Source: Lachnospiraceae bacterium UBA3801 (GTDB lineage: Bacteria; Bacillota; Clostridia; Lachnospirales; Lachnospiraceae). From it: a stretch of 14,776 nt of DNA. The position numbers and the translations under genes are program-made. The DNA lies in the NCBI GenBank assembly GCA_002368685.1, contig DFEN01000031.1:1-14776 (forward strand), given 5' to 3'. The stretch's first letter is position 1, and every line of letters starts with the position of its first letter. The notes beneath the pieces were generated by a model. It made no database searches. It was not told the DNA's origin and saw nothing but the letters and a program-made list of their open reading frames with translations. Shown here in pieces: positions 6,736 to 14,385 of this stretch.

Positions 6736-7935
6736 ATGATGAAGAAATATTTAAATAATAAAACTAATTCTAAGGCTGTAAAGATAAGGTATGGTAACAA
6801 AATCTATAATAATCTGGGGCATGTACTTCAGCATATACATGATGACATACTCACAGCTGATGACGTAACAATGGAAGACCTCCATAATGCCCAGATTGGA
6901 TTTGAACCATTGAATAAGGGAAACAAAAAATCCGACAGTTGGGATGCGGGAGAGATATACTCCGGAAAACTGACTCAGGAGCTCTACGTGTTTCAGAAGG
7001 CCTTTGGTATGACGGTTGTATACTACAATATGTTTAATGACTTTCTGACTATACTTAATCGTAAGTACCCCGATGTCAGATTAAAGCTGAATGTCCTGTC
7101 AATAGGCTGCGGCTCTAAAACAGATGCCCTCGGTTTGAAATATTCGAATCAGGACTTTGAGGATATCATTCAAGATGTTCACTATATAGGAATTGACCCC
7201 GGAGAATGGTATAATAGTGACTGCGTATTCTATCTGAATGACGATGATGAATATGTAACGATTCCCAAACCTTCGAGAGCTGTGGCCGATATTGGACGGT
7301 ATTATATCGACTGGGAATGCGATTATTTAAGAAGTGCCGAATTCAGAAGAAAACTTGAAGACTTTAATGAAACTGAAGAGGACGTATATCCGATTAATAT
7401 GGTTGTGTTCCCTAATATGCTGAGTGAGATAACCGATATCGGTCTTCTCAATCAGCTTCTTGATACAATCGTTGAAGTATATTCAAAGCATGAGATGTAT
7501 CTTCTTATGAATAGAAATGTTATGGTTCCGGATTATAAGAATCCTAAGGTGGGTATTCGAAAGGATGAGTCACAGAATGATGCCATAGAGAATTATGATA
7601 CTGATGGCTGGCTATTCTGGGCCTATAGTTCAAGACTGACAAGAAGACCCGGTACGAAGTTTCAGCTTGGCGTGAGACTGGAAAGCGATGTGCCTATTTA
7701 CCGGAACGACGAAAAAGATGAGCTTAATGACATTTGCAGACGCTATATGGCGAAAACAGGAGATGTTATGGCAATACTGGAATTTAACGAGAAGATATCT
7801 GAGTTTAATAAGGAACATGAGAAAGACAAAAAGTATATTAAGAGTCCGATTGTTTCCAGAAGATTTATGCAGCATGAGATATATGGATGTATAAACGAAG
7901 ATATGATGCATGTAATATGGAGGCCCGCCGTATGA
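6736..7935 (+). CDS. SAM-dependent methyltransferase-like protein, 399 residues
   Basis: The central part looks like a class I (Rossmann) methyltransferase. The glycine-rich SAM loop is VLSIGCGSKTD at 120-130. YIGIDPG at 150-156 supplies the acidic residue after strand 2 (D154). INMVVFPNMLSEI at about 220-232 fits strand 4 and the motif IV position. About 115 N-terminal residues and a long C-terminal part fit no family I know, and no DPPY-type nucleic-acid motif is present, so the substrate is unknown. AGAAAGG seven bases before the ATG at 6736 supports that start; the ATG at 6739 is an alternative. The stop overlaps the DUF1848 start as ATGA, so the two are translationally coupled. It could instead be a non-catalytic Rossmann protein. 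Confidence 0.65.
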   Translation: MMKKYLNNKTNSKAVKIRYGNKIYNNLGHVLQHIHDDILTADDVTMEDLHNAQIGFEPLNKGNKKSDSWDAGEIYSGKLTQELYVFQKAFGMTVVYYNMFNDFLTILNRKYPDVRLKLNVLSIGCGSKTDALGLKYSNQDFEDIIQDVHYIGIDPGEWYNSDCVFYLNDDDEYVTIPKPSRAVADIGRYYIDWECDYLRSAEFRRKLEDFNETEEDVYPINMVVFPNMLSEITDIGLLNQLLDTIVEVYSKHEMYLLMNRNVMVPDYKNPKVGIRKDESQNDAIENYDTDGWLFWAYSSRLTRRPGTKFQLGVRLESDVPIYRNDEKDELNDICRRYMAKTGDVMAILEFNEKISEFNKEHEKDKKYIKSPIVSRRFMQHEIYGCINEDMMHVIWRPAV

Positions 7936-8897
7936 TTATAAGTGCAAGCAGAAGAACAGATATTCCGGCTTTCTATTCGGAATGGTTTCTCAACAGAATA
8001 AAAGAGGGATTTCTGATCTCCAGAAATCCCATCAACCATAAACCTTCGAGGATACTGCTCAGTCCCGATATAGTCGACTGTATAGTGTTCTGGACCAAGA
8101 ATCCCATCCCGATGATGCCGAGGCTGGATGAATTAAAGGACTATATGTACTATTTCCAGTTCACCCTGACCGGCTATGGAAGCGATATAGAGAAGAATAT
8201 TCCCGATAAAAGAGAGAAGATGATTCCTGCCTTTATAGAGCTATCGGAAAAACTGGGTCCTGACAGGGTTATCTGGAGATACGACCCGATATTTATCAGT
8301 GACAGGTACAGTATAGAGTACCATATGAAAGCATTTAAGGAAATCGCAGAGAAGCTGAAGGGATATACAAAGAAATGTGTCTTCAGCTATATAGATAAGT
8401 ATGCATGGATTAATGCTGCTATGCTCGCCCATGGCGCCAGGAGTATAACCAAGGATGAAGAGAGAAGTATGGCGGTTCAGATAAGAGACATAGCCAAAGC
8501 AAATGGTATGACTGTTGCAACCTGCTCGGAAGGGCTCAATCTGGACGCTCTCGGAATCGACCATAATGCATGTATCGATAAGACTCTTATAGAGAAACTC
8601 ACCGGTGGCAGGATTAAAGAGCTGAAGAAATATCTGGAACATACCGGACAGCGAACCAACTGCCGGTGCATGATAAGCCGAGAGGCCGGAGAAAGAAACA
8701 CCTGCAGGAACGGATGCATATACTGCTATGCAAATGATGATGAGGAGATGCTGAAGAGAAATATATCTCAGTATGACCCTGATTCCCCGATTCTGTGTGA
8801 CCACATCGGTCCGGATGAAAAGGTTATAGATTCGCCGGACATGAAATCAATTGTAATAAGAGATAACCAATTATCAATATTTGATATAGGTATATAG
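7932..8897 (+). CDS. DUF1848 family protein, 321 residues
   Basis: The N-terminus MIISASRRTDIPAFYSEWF and the C-terminal cysteine block are hallmarks of DUF1848. The cysteines are CRC followed by TCRNGCIYCYAN at about residues 257-276, giving a CxC and CxxxCxxC arrangement that suggests an iron-sulfur or zinc site. The family has no firmly established reaction that I can cite. Its cysteine block resembles those of radical-SAM and spore-photoproduct-lyase-like proteins. The frame is open further upstream, to 7887, but I place the start at 7932. GGAGG (7918-7922) lies nine bases before it, it overlaps the upstream stop as ATGA, and the family normally starts at MIISASRRTDIP. The gene ends three bases before a strong terminator. 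Coupling to the methyltransferase-like gene suggests joint action, perhaps nucleic acid or nucleotide modification; that is inference. Confidence 0.85.
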   Translation: MIISASRRTDIPAFYSEWFLNRIKEGFLISRNPINHKPSRILLSPDIVDCIVFWTKNPIPMMPRLDELKDYMYYFQFTLTGYGSDIEKNIPDKREKMIPAFIELSEKLGPDRVIWRYDPIFISDRYSIEYHMKAFKEIAEKLKGYTKKCVFSYIDKYAWINAAMLAHGARSITKDEERSMAVQIRDIAKANGMTVATCSEGLNLDALGIDHNACIDKTLIEKLTGGRIKELKKYLEHTGQRTNCRCMISREAGERNTCRNGCIYCYANDDEEMLKRNISQYDPDSPILCDHIGPDEKVIDSPDMKSIVIRDNQLSIFDIGI

Positions 8898-8899
8898 AG

Positions 8900-8935
8900 G
8901 CTGTGATGCTCTTAGTAGCATCGCAGCTTTTTTTT
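8900..8935 (+). terminator. Rho-independent terminator after the DUF1848 gene
   Basis: GCTGTGATGCT (8900-8910) pairs with AGCATCGCAGC (8917-8927) over 11 bp with one G-U wobble and a six-base loop, followed by eight T (8928-8935). This is a textbook terminator that closes the 5880-8897 block. The T run continues into the palindrome TTTTTCGCGAAAAA (8931-8944). Confidence 0.92.
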
Positions 8936-8986
8936 CGCGAAAAATGTAACTAATGACATCATATTTTTACTTGAGAGGTACATATC

Positions 8987-9958
8987 ATGAAAACAACTAA
9001 GAATTTTTATGATGAGGACTATATACCTCATCGCACGCCCATTAAAGCAACGGGCGTGAACCTGAATAATCCGTGTGAAATATACGGATATCTGATGCAG
9101 AATGTTTATAAGCAGGATGCTTATTGCAAGAAGGCAGCGATGCTTCTGTTCAATCATATAAAGGGCAGACGCAGCCGCATTATAGTAGCAGGCCCTCCCG
9201 GAAGCGGTAAGACTCTGGTCGCAGAGAATATAAAGAAGCTGTGGCCTAAAACCATAATAGTAAATGCTGCTACACTTACCAAGGAAGGCTTTGTCGGAGA
9301 GAATAAGGTGTCCACATTTCTGGAACAGGTAAAACCTTCAGAGGATGATTACATCATCGTATTTGATGAATTTGACAAGCTGGTGGCTCCTTCTTATTCC
9401 AGAGGTGAGAATGTAAGCGCATCTATACAATCCGAATTCCTTAAGCTGGTAGAAGGCGATGATGTGGCGTGTGGTTTGAAGGAACGCAGGCGATATGTTA
9501 GTACAGCTAATATGAGCTTTATCTTCTGCGGATCCTTTGCTGTGATGGCGAAGGAGATGGCCGAGAAGAATTCTGTAAAGACCATAGGCTTTCTGGCTGA
9601 GGAGCATATCGAAAATGCATTCGATAAAGAGCTTACTATGGATGACATCATCGAGTTTGGACTGATTCCCGAGATAGCGTCCAGATGCACGGATATAATC
9701 AATGTAAGACCGCTTACTCTGAAAGACTATGAATTTCTGCTTACCGACCATCCGGCTTCGCCGCTCAGTAAGATTGAAGAGGAATATCAGGTTAAGATTA
9801 AGATTACAAAGAAACAGCTGAAGGCTATAGCTAAAGAGGCCTATGAATCTCAGCTCGGAGTAAGATATGCTGCTTCGAAGCTGAGGAGGATGGTTGACTC
9901 TGAGATATTCTCATCCTTTGAAAAGACCGGTGAAGATATAGCCTTCATCAGCATTTAA
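8987..9958 (+). CDS. ClpX-like AAA+ unfoldase without zinc-binding domain
   Basis: A 323-residue AAA+ protein that follows ClpX along its length. It has Walker A GPPGSGKT (69-76), the pore loop GFVG (101-104; GYVG in ClpX), Walker B IIVFDEFDK (123-131), SEFLKLVEGD (149-158) and FIFCGSF (178-184; ClpX FICGGAF). IGF follows at 200-202, the loop that docks ClpX onto ClpP, then FGLIPEIASR with the arginine finger at R233, and sensor 2 LGVR with R293. ClpX has about 420 residues; the N-terminal zinc domain is missing and only some 30 unmatched residues replace it. It should use ATP to unfold and thread substrates but must recognise them differently from host ClpX. A ClpP-like peptidase gene lies two genes downstream, which supports an accessory ClpXP. 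GAGAGG lies eight bases before the ATG. I see no convincing promoter in 8936-8986. Confidence 0.85.
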   Translation: MKTTKNFYDEDYIPHRTPIKATGVNLNNPCEIYGYLMQNVYKQDAYCKKAAMLLFNHIKGRRSRIIVAGPPGSGKTLVAENIKKLWPKTIIVNAATLTKEGFVGENKVSTFLEQVKPSEDDYIIVFDEFDKLVAPSYSRGENVSASIQSEFLKLVEGDDVACGLKERRRYVSTANMSFIFCGSFAVMAKEMAEKNSVKTIGFLAEEHIENAFDKELTMDDIIEFGLIPEIASRCTDIINVRPLTLKDYEFLLTDHPASPLSKIEEEYQVKIKITKKQLKAIAKEAYESQLGVRYAASKLRRMVDSEIFSSFEKTGEDIAFISI

Positions 9959-9976
9959 TAGAAAGGAATCCGCTAT

Positions 9977-10876
9977 ATGGAAATAAATGTAGAATATCTG
10001 GATACCAGAGTGGCTGATATCAATCTGGTGCCGGAGGAGAATGAGGATGCTGATACACTCTATCAGTATTCTCGTCTTCTAAGTGTTAAGAATCCTGCCG
10101 TGGCTTTTTCCCGCAGAGCACAGGCGGGTGAGTTTAAGGCGCTAAACGATGAAGAATATTATCGTATCCTTGACAGGATAAAAGCATTTTGTGCGAAGTT
10201 CTACGGGAAAGAGCTGGACAGGAATATATTCCAGCTGACATCGGACATGATAAAGTTCATCATGCAGTACGATAAGGAATTAATCAACTGTGTAGATGCG
10301 CCGGACATAGATCCCGTGCATAGCAGAGAGGATGATGTATATTCTGTGGACGACATTATAGACCTTTATAATCTGGACTATAAGGACAGAACAGATATAT
10401 ATGACCTGATAATCAGGTCGAGGGAGTCGGTGTTCGGCGAGGGCTTTAAGCATGTGTCTGTCTACGACACCGGCAGAGCCTTTTATTATGTTCCGGATGA
10501 ACGTTTTACAAAATGTATCAATATGGGAGATAAGCTGGTCGTTCTTACCTTCTATGATGCGAGTGGTACTAACACCTGCATAGATTACGGCACGATAGAT
10601 GATGTACCGGATGAAGTCATGTATGAGACTGAGAAATATCTGGCGAATCATTTCGCTATCCAGCATGATCGGGAGAACCCTGATGAGGTGCTGGATGCGC
10701 TCACTATCGGAAAACTCCCGGTATACTGGTATAGCTTCGTACAGGAGAAAGATTATGACTATTTCCTGTTTGAAGGTGTACTGAAGATTAATAAAACCTA
10801 TGACTATAGTAGAGACGGCAAGATGCGTGTCCACGATATGAGCTTTTTAGAAGAAAGGAATCTAGAGAATGAATAG
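9977..10876 (+). CDS. Hypothetical protein between ClpX-like and ClpP-like genes, 299 residues
   Basis: I do not recognise a family. The protein is acidic and rich in Asp, Glu and Tyr. It appears to have a helical N-terminal half and a C-terminal half with alternating hydrophobic runs that suggest beta strands. There is no signal peptide or membrane segment. AGAAAGG lies ten bases before its ATG, and its end overlaps the ClpP-like start by eight bases, so it is very probably translated together with that gene. Being sandwiched between unfoldase and peptidase makes it a candidate adaptor, regulator or substrate of the complex; this rests on position only. Confidence 0.75.
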   Translation: MEINVEYLDTRVADINLVPEENEDADTLYQYSRLLSVKNPAVAFSRRAQAGEFKALNDEEYYRILDRIKAFCAKFYGKELDRNIFQLTSDMIKFIMQYDKELINCVDAPDIDPVHSREDDVYSVDDIIDLYNLDYKDRTDIYDLIIRSRESVFGEGFKHVSVYDTGRAFYYVPDERFTKCINMGDKLVVLTFYDASGTNTCIDYGTIDDVPDEVMYETEKYLANHFAIQHDRENPDEVLDALTIGKLPVYWYSFVQEKDYDYFLFEGVLKINKTYDYSRDGKMRVHDMSFLEERNLENE

Positions 10877-11450
10877 AATAAATATAATCGAAGAAAACAG
10901 TACCAGAAATGAGTATTACAGCGTGCATGACTATATGTTTAAGCATAGAGAACTACTGCTGGATGACGAGGTAGATGCACACTCCATGACTGAGATGATA
11001 GCCAGAGTCATGTATCTGGACCGTCAGAATCCGGGTGAAAAGATAACGCTGTATATCAACTCTCCCGGAGGAGAAGTAACCTCTGGTCTGGCACTGTATG
11101 ATGTGCTCAGAATGATTAAATCCCCTGTAAGAACGGTCTGCCTCGGCAGTGTCGCTTCTATGGGGGCTTTACTTTTCCTGGCCGGTGATGAGAGATGTGT
11201 CCTGAAGCATTCGAAGATTATGATTCATGACCCAGCAGTCAGAATGTCCGGAGAACCGTCCAAGGCGCTGTCGGTTAAGGAGACACTTGAGGACCTCATG
11301 AAAACCAGGGAAGAACTGGCAAGGATAATCTCGGAGAGAACTAAGAAACCTCTCAGAACCATCTATGCCAAGACCAAGAATGATTCCTGGTTCACGGCTG
11401 AGGAAGCGATTGAGTTCGGCCTCGCAACCGAGGTCCTTAGCGCCATCTGA
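10869..11450 (+). CDS. ClpP-like serine peptidase, 193 residues
   Basis: A full-length ClpP homologue (the usual length is 190-210 residues). Visible features are LYINSPGG at 61-68, the oxyanion strand; the nucleophile S97 in GSVASMGA; H120 in IMIHDPAV; and D172 in KNDSWFTAEEA, which aligns with the catalytic Asp of the RDxFxSAxEA motif. The triad is therefore intact. ClpP forms a two-ring barrel that degrades proteins fed by an AAA+ partner. The ClpX-like gene with its IGF docking loop, two genes upstream, is the obvious partner, although docking onto host ClpP is also possible. VASMG replaces the common AASMG, and IHD replaces IHQ. AGAAAGG lies ten bases before the ATG, and the start overlaps the preceding gene. 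A head-maturation protease is an alternative, but no capsid or portal gene is in the window. Confidence 0.9.
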   Translation: MNRINIIEENSTRNEYYSVHDYMFKHRELLLDDEVDAHSMTEMIARVMYLDRQNPGEKITLYINSPGGEVTSGLALYDVLRMIKSPVRTVCLGSVASMGALLFLAGDERCVLKHSKIMIHDPAVRMSGEPSKALSVKETLEDLMKTREELARIISERTKKPLRTIYAKTKNDSWFTAEEAIEFGLATEVLSAI

Positions 11451-11527
11451 TGAGGGTGGTGCTTGAAGCTGACAAAGATGCAACGAGTAGATTTTAGAAA
11501 TAACACAAGAATAGAAAGGCGATAATT

Positions 11528-12826
11528 ATGAAGAAAAAATCTATTAATGAAATCGTAAATAAGGTAAATGAGAATCAGTACGAGGGTAATCCTGAGTACA
11601 GAATGCTGGCCGATGGGTATTATGTATCAAATGATACTCATAAGACGAAGCTGAATAATAACGACATCATTTGCGGAGGCAGTGGCCGAAACAAGACGAC
11701 GGGCTATGTTCAGCCTCTCATCAGTCAGAAATGCGGCAGCATGGTTATAGCCGATACAAAGAACTATCTGTATGAACAGCATGCGGATGAGCTTAAGAAG
11801 GCGGGGTACAAGGTTTATAAGCTGGATGTGGTAACCGGCGAGGATTCCTGCTCCTATAACGTGCTGGAATATGTCAGATATGATGCCGAAACCGATACAT
11901 ATAATGAGAGGGACATAATGTCTCTGGCTCATATGATGTGTAATGTAAACGTCAAGGAGGACAAGGATCCCTTCTGGCGTACCAGCGCAGAGATAATCCT
12001 GTCGTCGGTGATAAGCTTTGTCCTGGAGAGCTGCCCTATATCGGAGCATCATATCGGAACAGTCAATAAGCTGATAGATACCCTGTATGACCTCAGAAAA
12101 TACGAGCTTCTGATAAAGGAGCATGAGTCGGAATTCCCGGACAGCTTTGCGGTATCCAGATTCAGAAGATTCAAGGTTGTAGCAGGCGCTGATAAGACCT
12201 ATTCCTGCATCATGATGTTTCTGTCAACTGCTGTTAGCTGCTTCAGCTGTAAAGAAACGAAGGATATATTCTGTAACAGAAGCAGTATAGATTTTGAGAA
12301 GATGGGCGAAGAGAAAACAGCTGTATTCCTCAATGTAAGTGATGTGGATGACAGTATGGATATGGTCATAAGTCTGTTCTACAGAGATGTATTGGGTAAG
12401 CTTATCAGATATGCTGACAAACAGCCGGAGAAGAGACTTAGGGTTCCTGTGAGATTCATCATCGATGATTTTGCTTCGGGCTGCAGGATTGAGGACTTCT
12501 CGAAGATAATCTCGGTTATAAGAAGCAGAGAAATCTCTGTGTCGGTAATCATTCAGTCCGTCACACAGCTTGAAGAGCTTTATACCAAGCAGGAGGCTAT
12601 GACTATCCTCTCGAATTCGGACCATTTCCTGTTCCTCGGAACGTCGGACAATCAGACGGCGGAATATATAGGGCGAAAGATGAATGTGCCATATTATAAA
12701 ATCCTGAATCTTCCACTGAACTCAGCCTACCTCTTTGAGGCCGGTAATCCGAAGGGCGGTATGAAGGTGAAGAAATATTATCCTCCATACATGAGAGATG
12801 AGACATGGGATGATGAGGTGGTTTAG
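11528..12826 (+). CDS. Soluble VirD4/TraG-like ATPase with altered Walker motifs
   Basis: The C-terminal third matches type IV coupling proteins: RFIIDDFA at about 309-316, then FSKIISVIRSREISVSVIIQS, TILSNSDHFLFLGT and the ATPase core end. The N-terminal nucleotide site is GGSGRNKT at 50-57, where N55 replaces the usual last glycine of GxxxxGKT. The Walker B pair is D313-D314 instead of Asp-Glu. There is no N-terminal membrane domain, and the 432 residues fall short of a typical VirD4/TraG (about 550-650). Coupling proteins bring DNA to a type IV secretion channel. This soluble, altered form may work with a separate membrane subunit, or may have another DNA- or protein-moving role. No relaxase or other secretion gene is visible here. 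AGAAAGG lies eight bases before the ATG. Confidence 0.82.
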   Translation: MKKKSINEIVNKVNENQYEGNPEYRMLADGYYVSNDTHKTKLNNNDIICGGSGRNKTTGYVQPLISQKCGSMVIADTKNYLYEQHADELKKAGYKVYKLDVVTGEDSCSYNVLEYVRYDAETDTYNERDIMSLAHMMCNVNVKEDKDPFWRTSAEIILSSVISFVLESCPISEHHIGTVNKLIDTLYDLRKYELLIKEHESEFPDSFAVSRFRRFKVVAGADKTYSCIMMFLSTAVSCFSCKETKDIFCNRSSIDFEKMGEEKTAVFLNVSDVDDSMDMVISLFYRDVLGKLIRYADKQPEKRLRVPVRFIIDDFASGCRIEDFSKIISVIRSREISVSVIIQSVTQLEELYTKQEAMTILSNSDHFLFLGTSDNQTAEYIGRKMNVPYYKILNLPLNSAYLFEAGNPKGGMKVKKYYPPYMRDETWDDEVV

Positions 12827-12861
12827 ACTCATGAATAATCAAAAGAAAGGAGGTGGTCATA

Positions 12862-13785
12862 ATGGCTATAGTAAAAGCGAAAAAGCTATCGCGCGAGCAG
12901 AGGCAGAAAGAATCCCAGACAGCGTTTGATATCGATTATCAGACGCATAATCTTCGGATTAAGTATTTCAATCTGGCGTCTTCATTTCTGCCCTTTACTC
13001 ATGATAAGGTCACCCGGGACGGGGTGGAGGATTACAGATTTAATCAGGATAAGACTGACATTTTTATAAATGAGCTGATGGAGGCGGTGGATGATTTGTA
13101 TCTGTCTGACTATCGGGAGTGTGTAAGTAATAATCCGAGACTGGCGTCCTTCTACAGGGCGTTTTTCTATCTGGTTATAAGGCTTACAACTCTGTCCCGT
13201 GAGGATAGAGATGAAACGATGGTTACGTTTCATGAGTTTCAGAGATATGCCGAGATGTCTGTCACAGACCTTAACAGAGCGGAGTTTGAGAACAGGTATG
13301 CTGCGCTTAAGGATGATTATAGCGGGATATGCACTATGCCGGGAATGATCGGCAGGTTAAATGACGCGATGGCAGCTGTAGACAGAGATGGATTCTTCCT
13401 TCCGAATGACAAGGGGGCCATCTCGAAATCTGCCATTTATATCGATAAATATGCTGAAGGCTATGATGAGGAAGACCGTGATGACATAATAGTCGGACAT
13501 GAATCTTATATCAGCTATCTGAAGGCAAATCTCGAGATAGAGGATGATGGCTTCTTCGATCAGGAGGTTCTGGAGATGGCAATCCGGGACTATTATTATG
13601 GTCTGTTCTTATTCGGTAATGAAACATTTGCATCAAATGTTAATAGAGCGGTCACCCTGTTCCTGGTAAGGAATAATATGACTATCACTGCGGATGAGGA
13701 CAGCTTCGATGAGGTCTTCAACAAAGTAGATGAAAGTATAAAGATTTTAAGAGCTTTTAATGAAGCAGAAAGGCGAACGAAATGA
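12862..13785 (+). CDS. Hypothetical protein, 307 residues
   Basis: No family is recognised. I choose the ATG at 12862 because AAAGGAGG ends eight bases before it; the GTG at 12853 lies inside that site. The product starts with a basic segment (AIVKAKKLSREQRQKE) that could bind nucleic acid. The rest is acidic and probably helical, without signal peptide or membrane segment. Its stop overlaps the next start as ATGA, so the next gene is translationally coupled. It follows the VirD4-like gene by 35 bases and is probably in the same operon. Confidence 0.75.
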   Translation: MAIVKAKKLSREQRQKESQTAFDIDYQTHNLRIKYFNLASSFLPFTHDKVTRDGVEDYRFNQDKTDIFINELMEAVDDLYLSDYRECVSNNPRLASFYRAFFYLVIRLTTLSREDRDETMVTFHEFQRYAEMSVTDLNRAEFENRYAALKDDYSGICTMPGMIGRLNDAMAAVDRDGFFLPNDKGAISKSAIYIDKYAEGYDEEDRDDIIVGHESYISYLKANLEIEDDGFFDQEVLEMAIRDYYYGLFLFGNETFASNVNRAVTLFLVRNNMTITADEDSFDEVFNKVDESIKILRAFNEAERRTK

Positions 13786-14069
13786 GAGAAAGAATACCTA
13801 TAGATACTCTGCTGTATAACCTGAGGATGGGCAACGTCAGCCGTGTGGGTTATATGGTGGATATTATAAATGCGGTTAATGAAATGCCGGTCGAGGAGTA
13901 TGAGGCCAGTGAAGACCGAAAAGCACCTGATATGACCTATGGAGAAATGGTAAGAGAGGTGAAAAATAAGCCACCAAAGACCAGGGATGTTCTTGTGATG
14001 TCTCTGGCAAACAGACTCTACGGCTTATCATATCAGCATAGATTCAGACATAGAGAAAGGAATATATAA
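13782..14069 (+). CDS. Hypothetical protein, 95 residues
   Basis: A small protein with a hydrophobic helix-like N-terminal half (IDTLLYNLRMG, VGYMVDIINAVNEM) and a basic C-terminus (YQHRFRHRERNI). No family is recognised. It has AGAAAGG (13767-13773) eight bases before the ATG and overlaps the previous stop as ATGA, which strongly supports it as a real, coupled gene. The basic tail could contact nucleic acid. Confidence 0.7.
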   Translation: MRERIPIDTLLYNLRMGNVSRVGYMVDIINAVNEMPVEEYEASEDRKAPDMTYGEMVREVKNKPPKTRDVLVMSLANRLYGLSYQHRFRHRERNI

Positions 14070-14070
14070 T

Positions 14071-14385
14071 ATGAGAAAAAGTATAGATGAATATTTAGAA
14101 ATAATAACTCCGAATAAGTGTCTTAAGAATCCGGCGTGGTATCTGGAACTTAAGGCGATAGATGTATTCGCCTTTATAACTGCTATGGACAGGAAGAAGT
14201 ATAACGCATCGGAGCTGTGCGATTCACTTAAAAGATGGCTTGAAAAGGATGAGATAGAGCTCGGTTATGAAGAGGTCCAGGTATATGATGTTTTAAGGAA
14301 TCTGGTTCCGAAGCATAGAAAATTCAGCCAGTATACCAGGGATGAGAAGAAGCTCCTGGATGCCCTGGTAATGGCGCCTTTTTAA
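14071..14385 (+). CDS. Hypothetical protein, 104 residues
   Basis: A small, probably helical protein of mixed charge and unknown family. AGAAAGG (14054-14060) lies ten bases before its ATG, and only one base separates the start from the previous stop. It is the last gene of the long co-directional block. Its stop overlaps by three bases the stop of the Rrf2 remnant on the other strand, so the two genes converge with no space for a separate terminator. Confidence 0.7.
   Translation: MRKSIDEYLEIITPNKCLKNPAWYLELKAIDVFAFITAMDRKKYNASELCDSLKRWLEKDEIELGYEEVQVYDVLRNLVPKHRKFSQYTRDEKKLLDALVMAPF

Noticed and set aside
8241..8804. Long open frame on the minus strand opposite DUF1848 (187 codons)
   Set aside because: The composition is low-complexity shadow of the other strand, with no ribosome site or recognisable motif, and the plus strand encodes a clear family.
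10280..10834. Long open frame on the minus strand opposite the 299-residue protein
   Set aside because: No start signal or motif, and the plus-strand gene is supported by its ribosome site and overlap with ClpP.
10869..11450. ClpP-like protein as a phage head-maturation protease
   Set aside because: No portal, terminase or capsid gene is in the window, and a ClpX-like partner with an IGF docking loop is in the same operon.
11440..11462. Hairpin around the ClpP-like stop codon as a terminator
   Set aside because: The stem needs two G-U pairs and no T tract follows, so termination is unlikely.
12831..12929. A 32-codon open frame overlapping the start of the 307-residue gene
   Set aside because: Only a weak, distant GAGG lies upstream. 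The overlapping frame at 12862 has a strong site and a much longer product.
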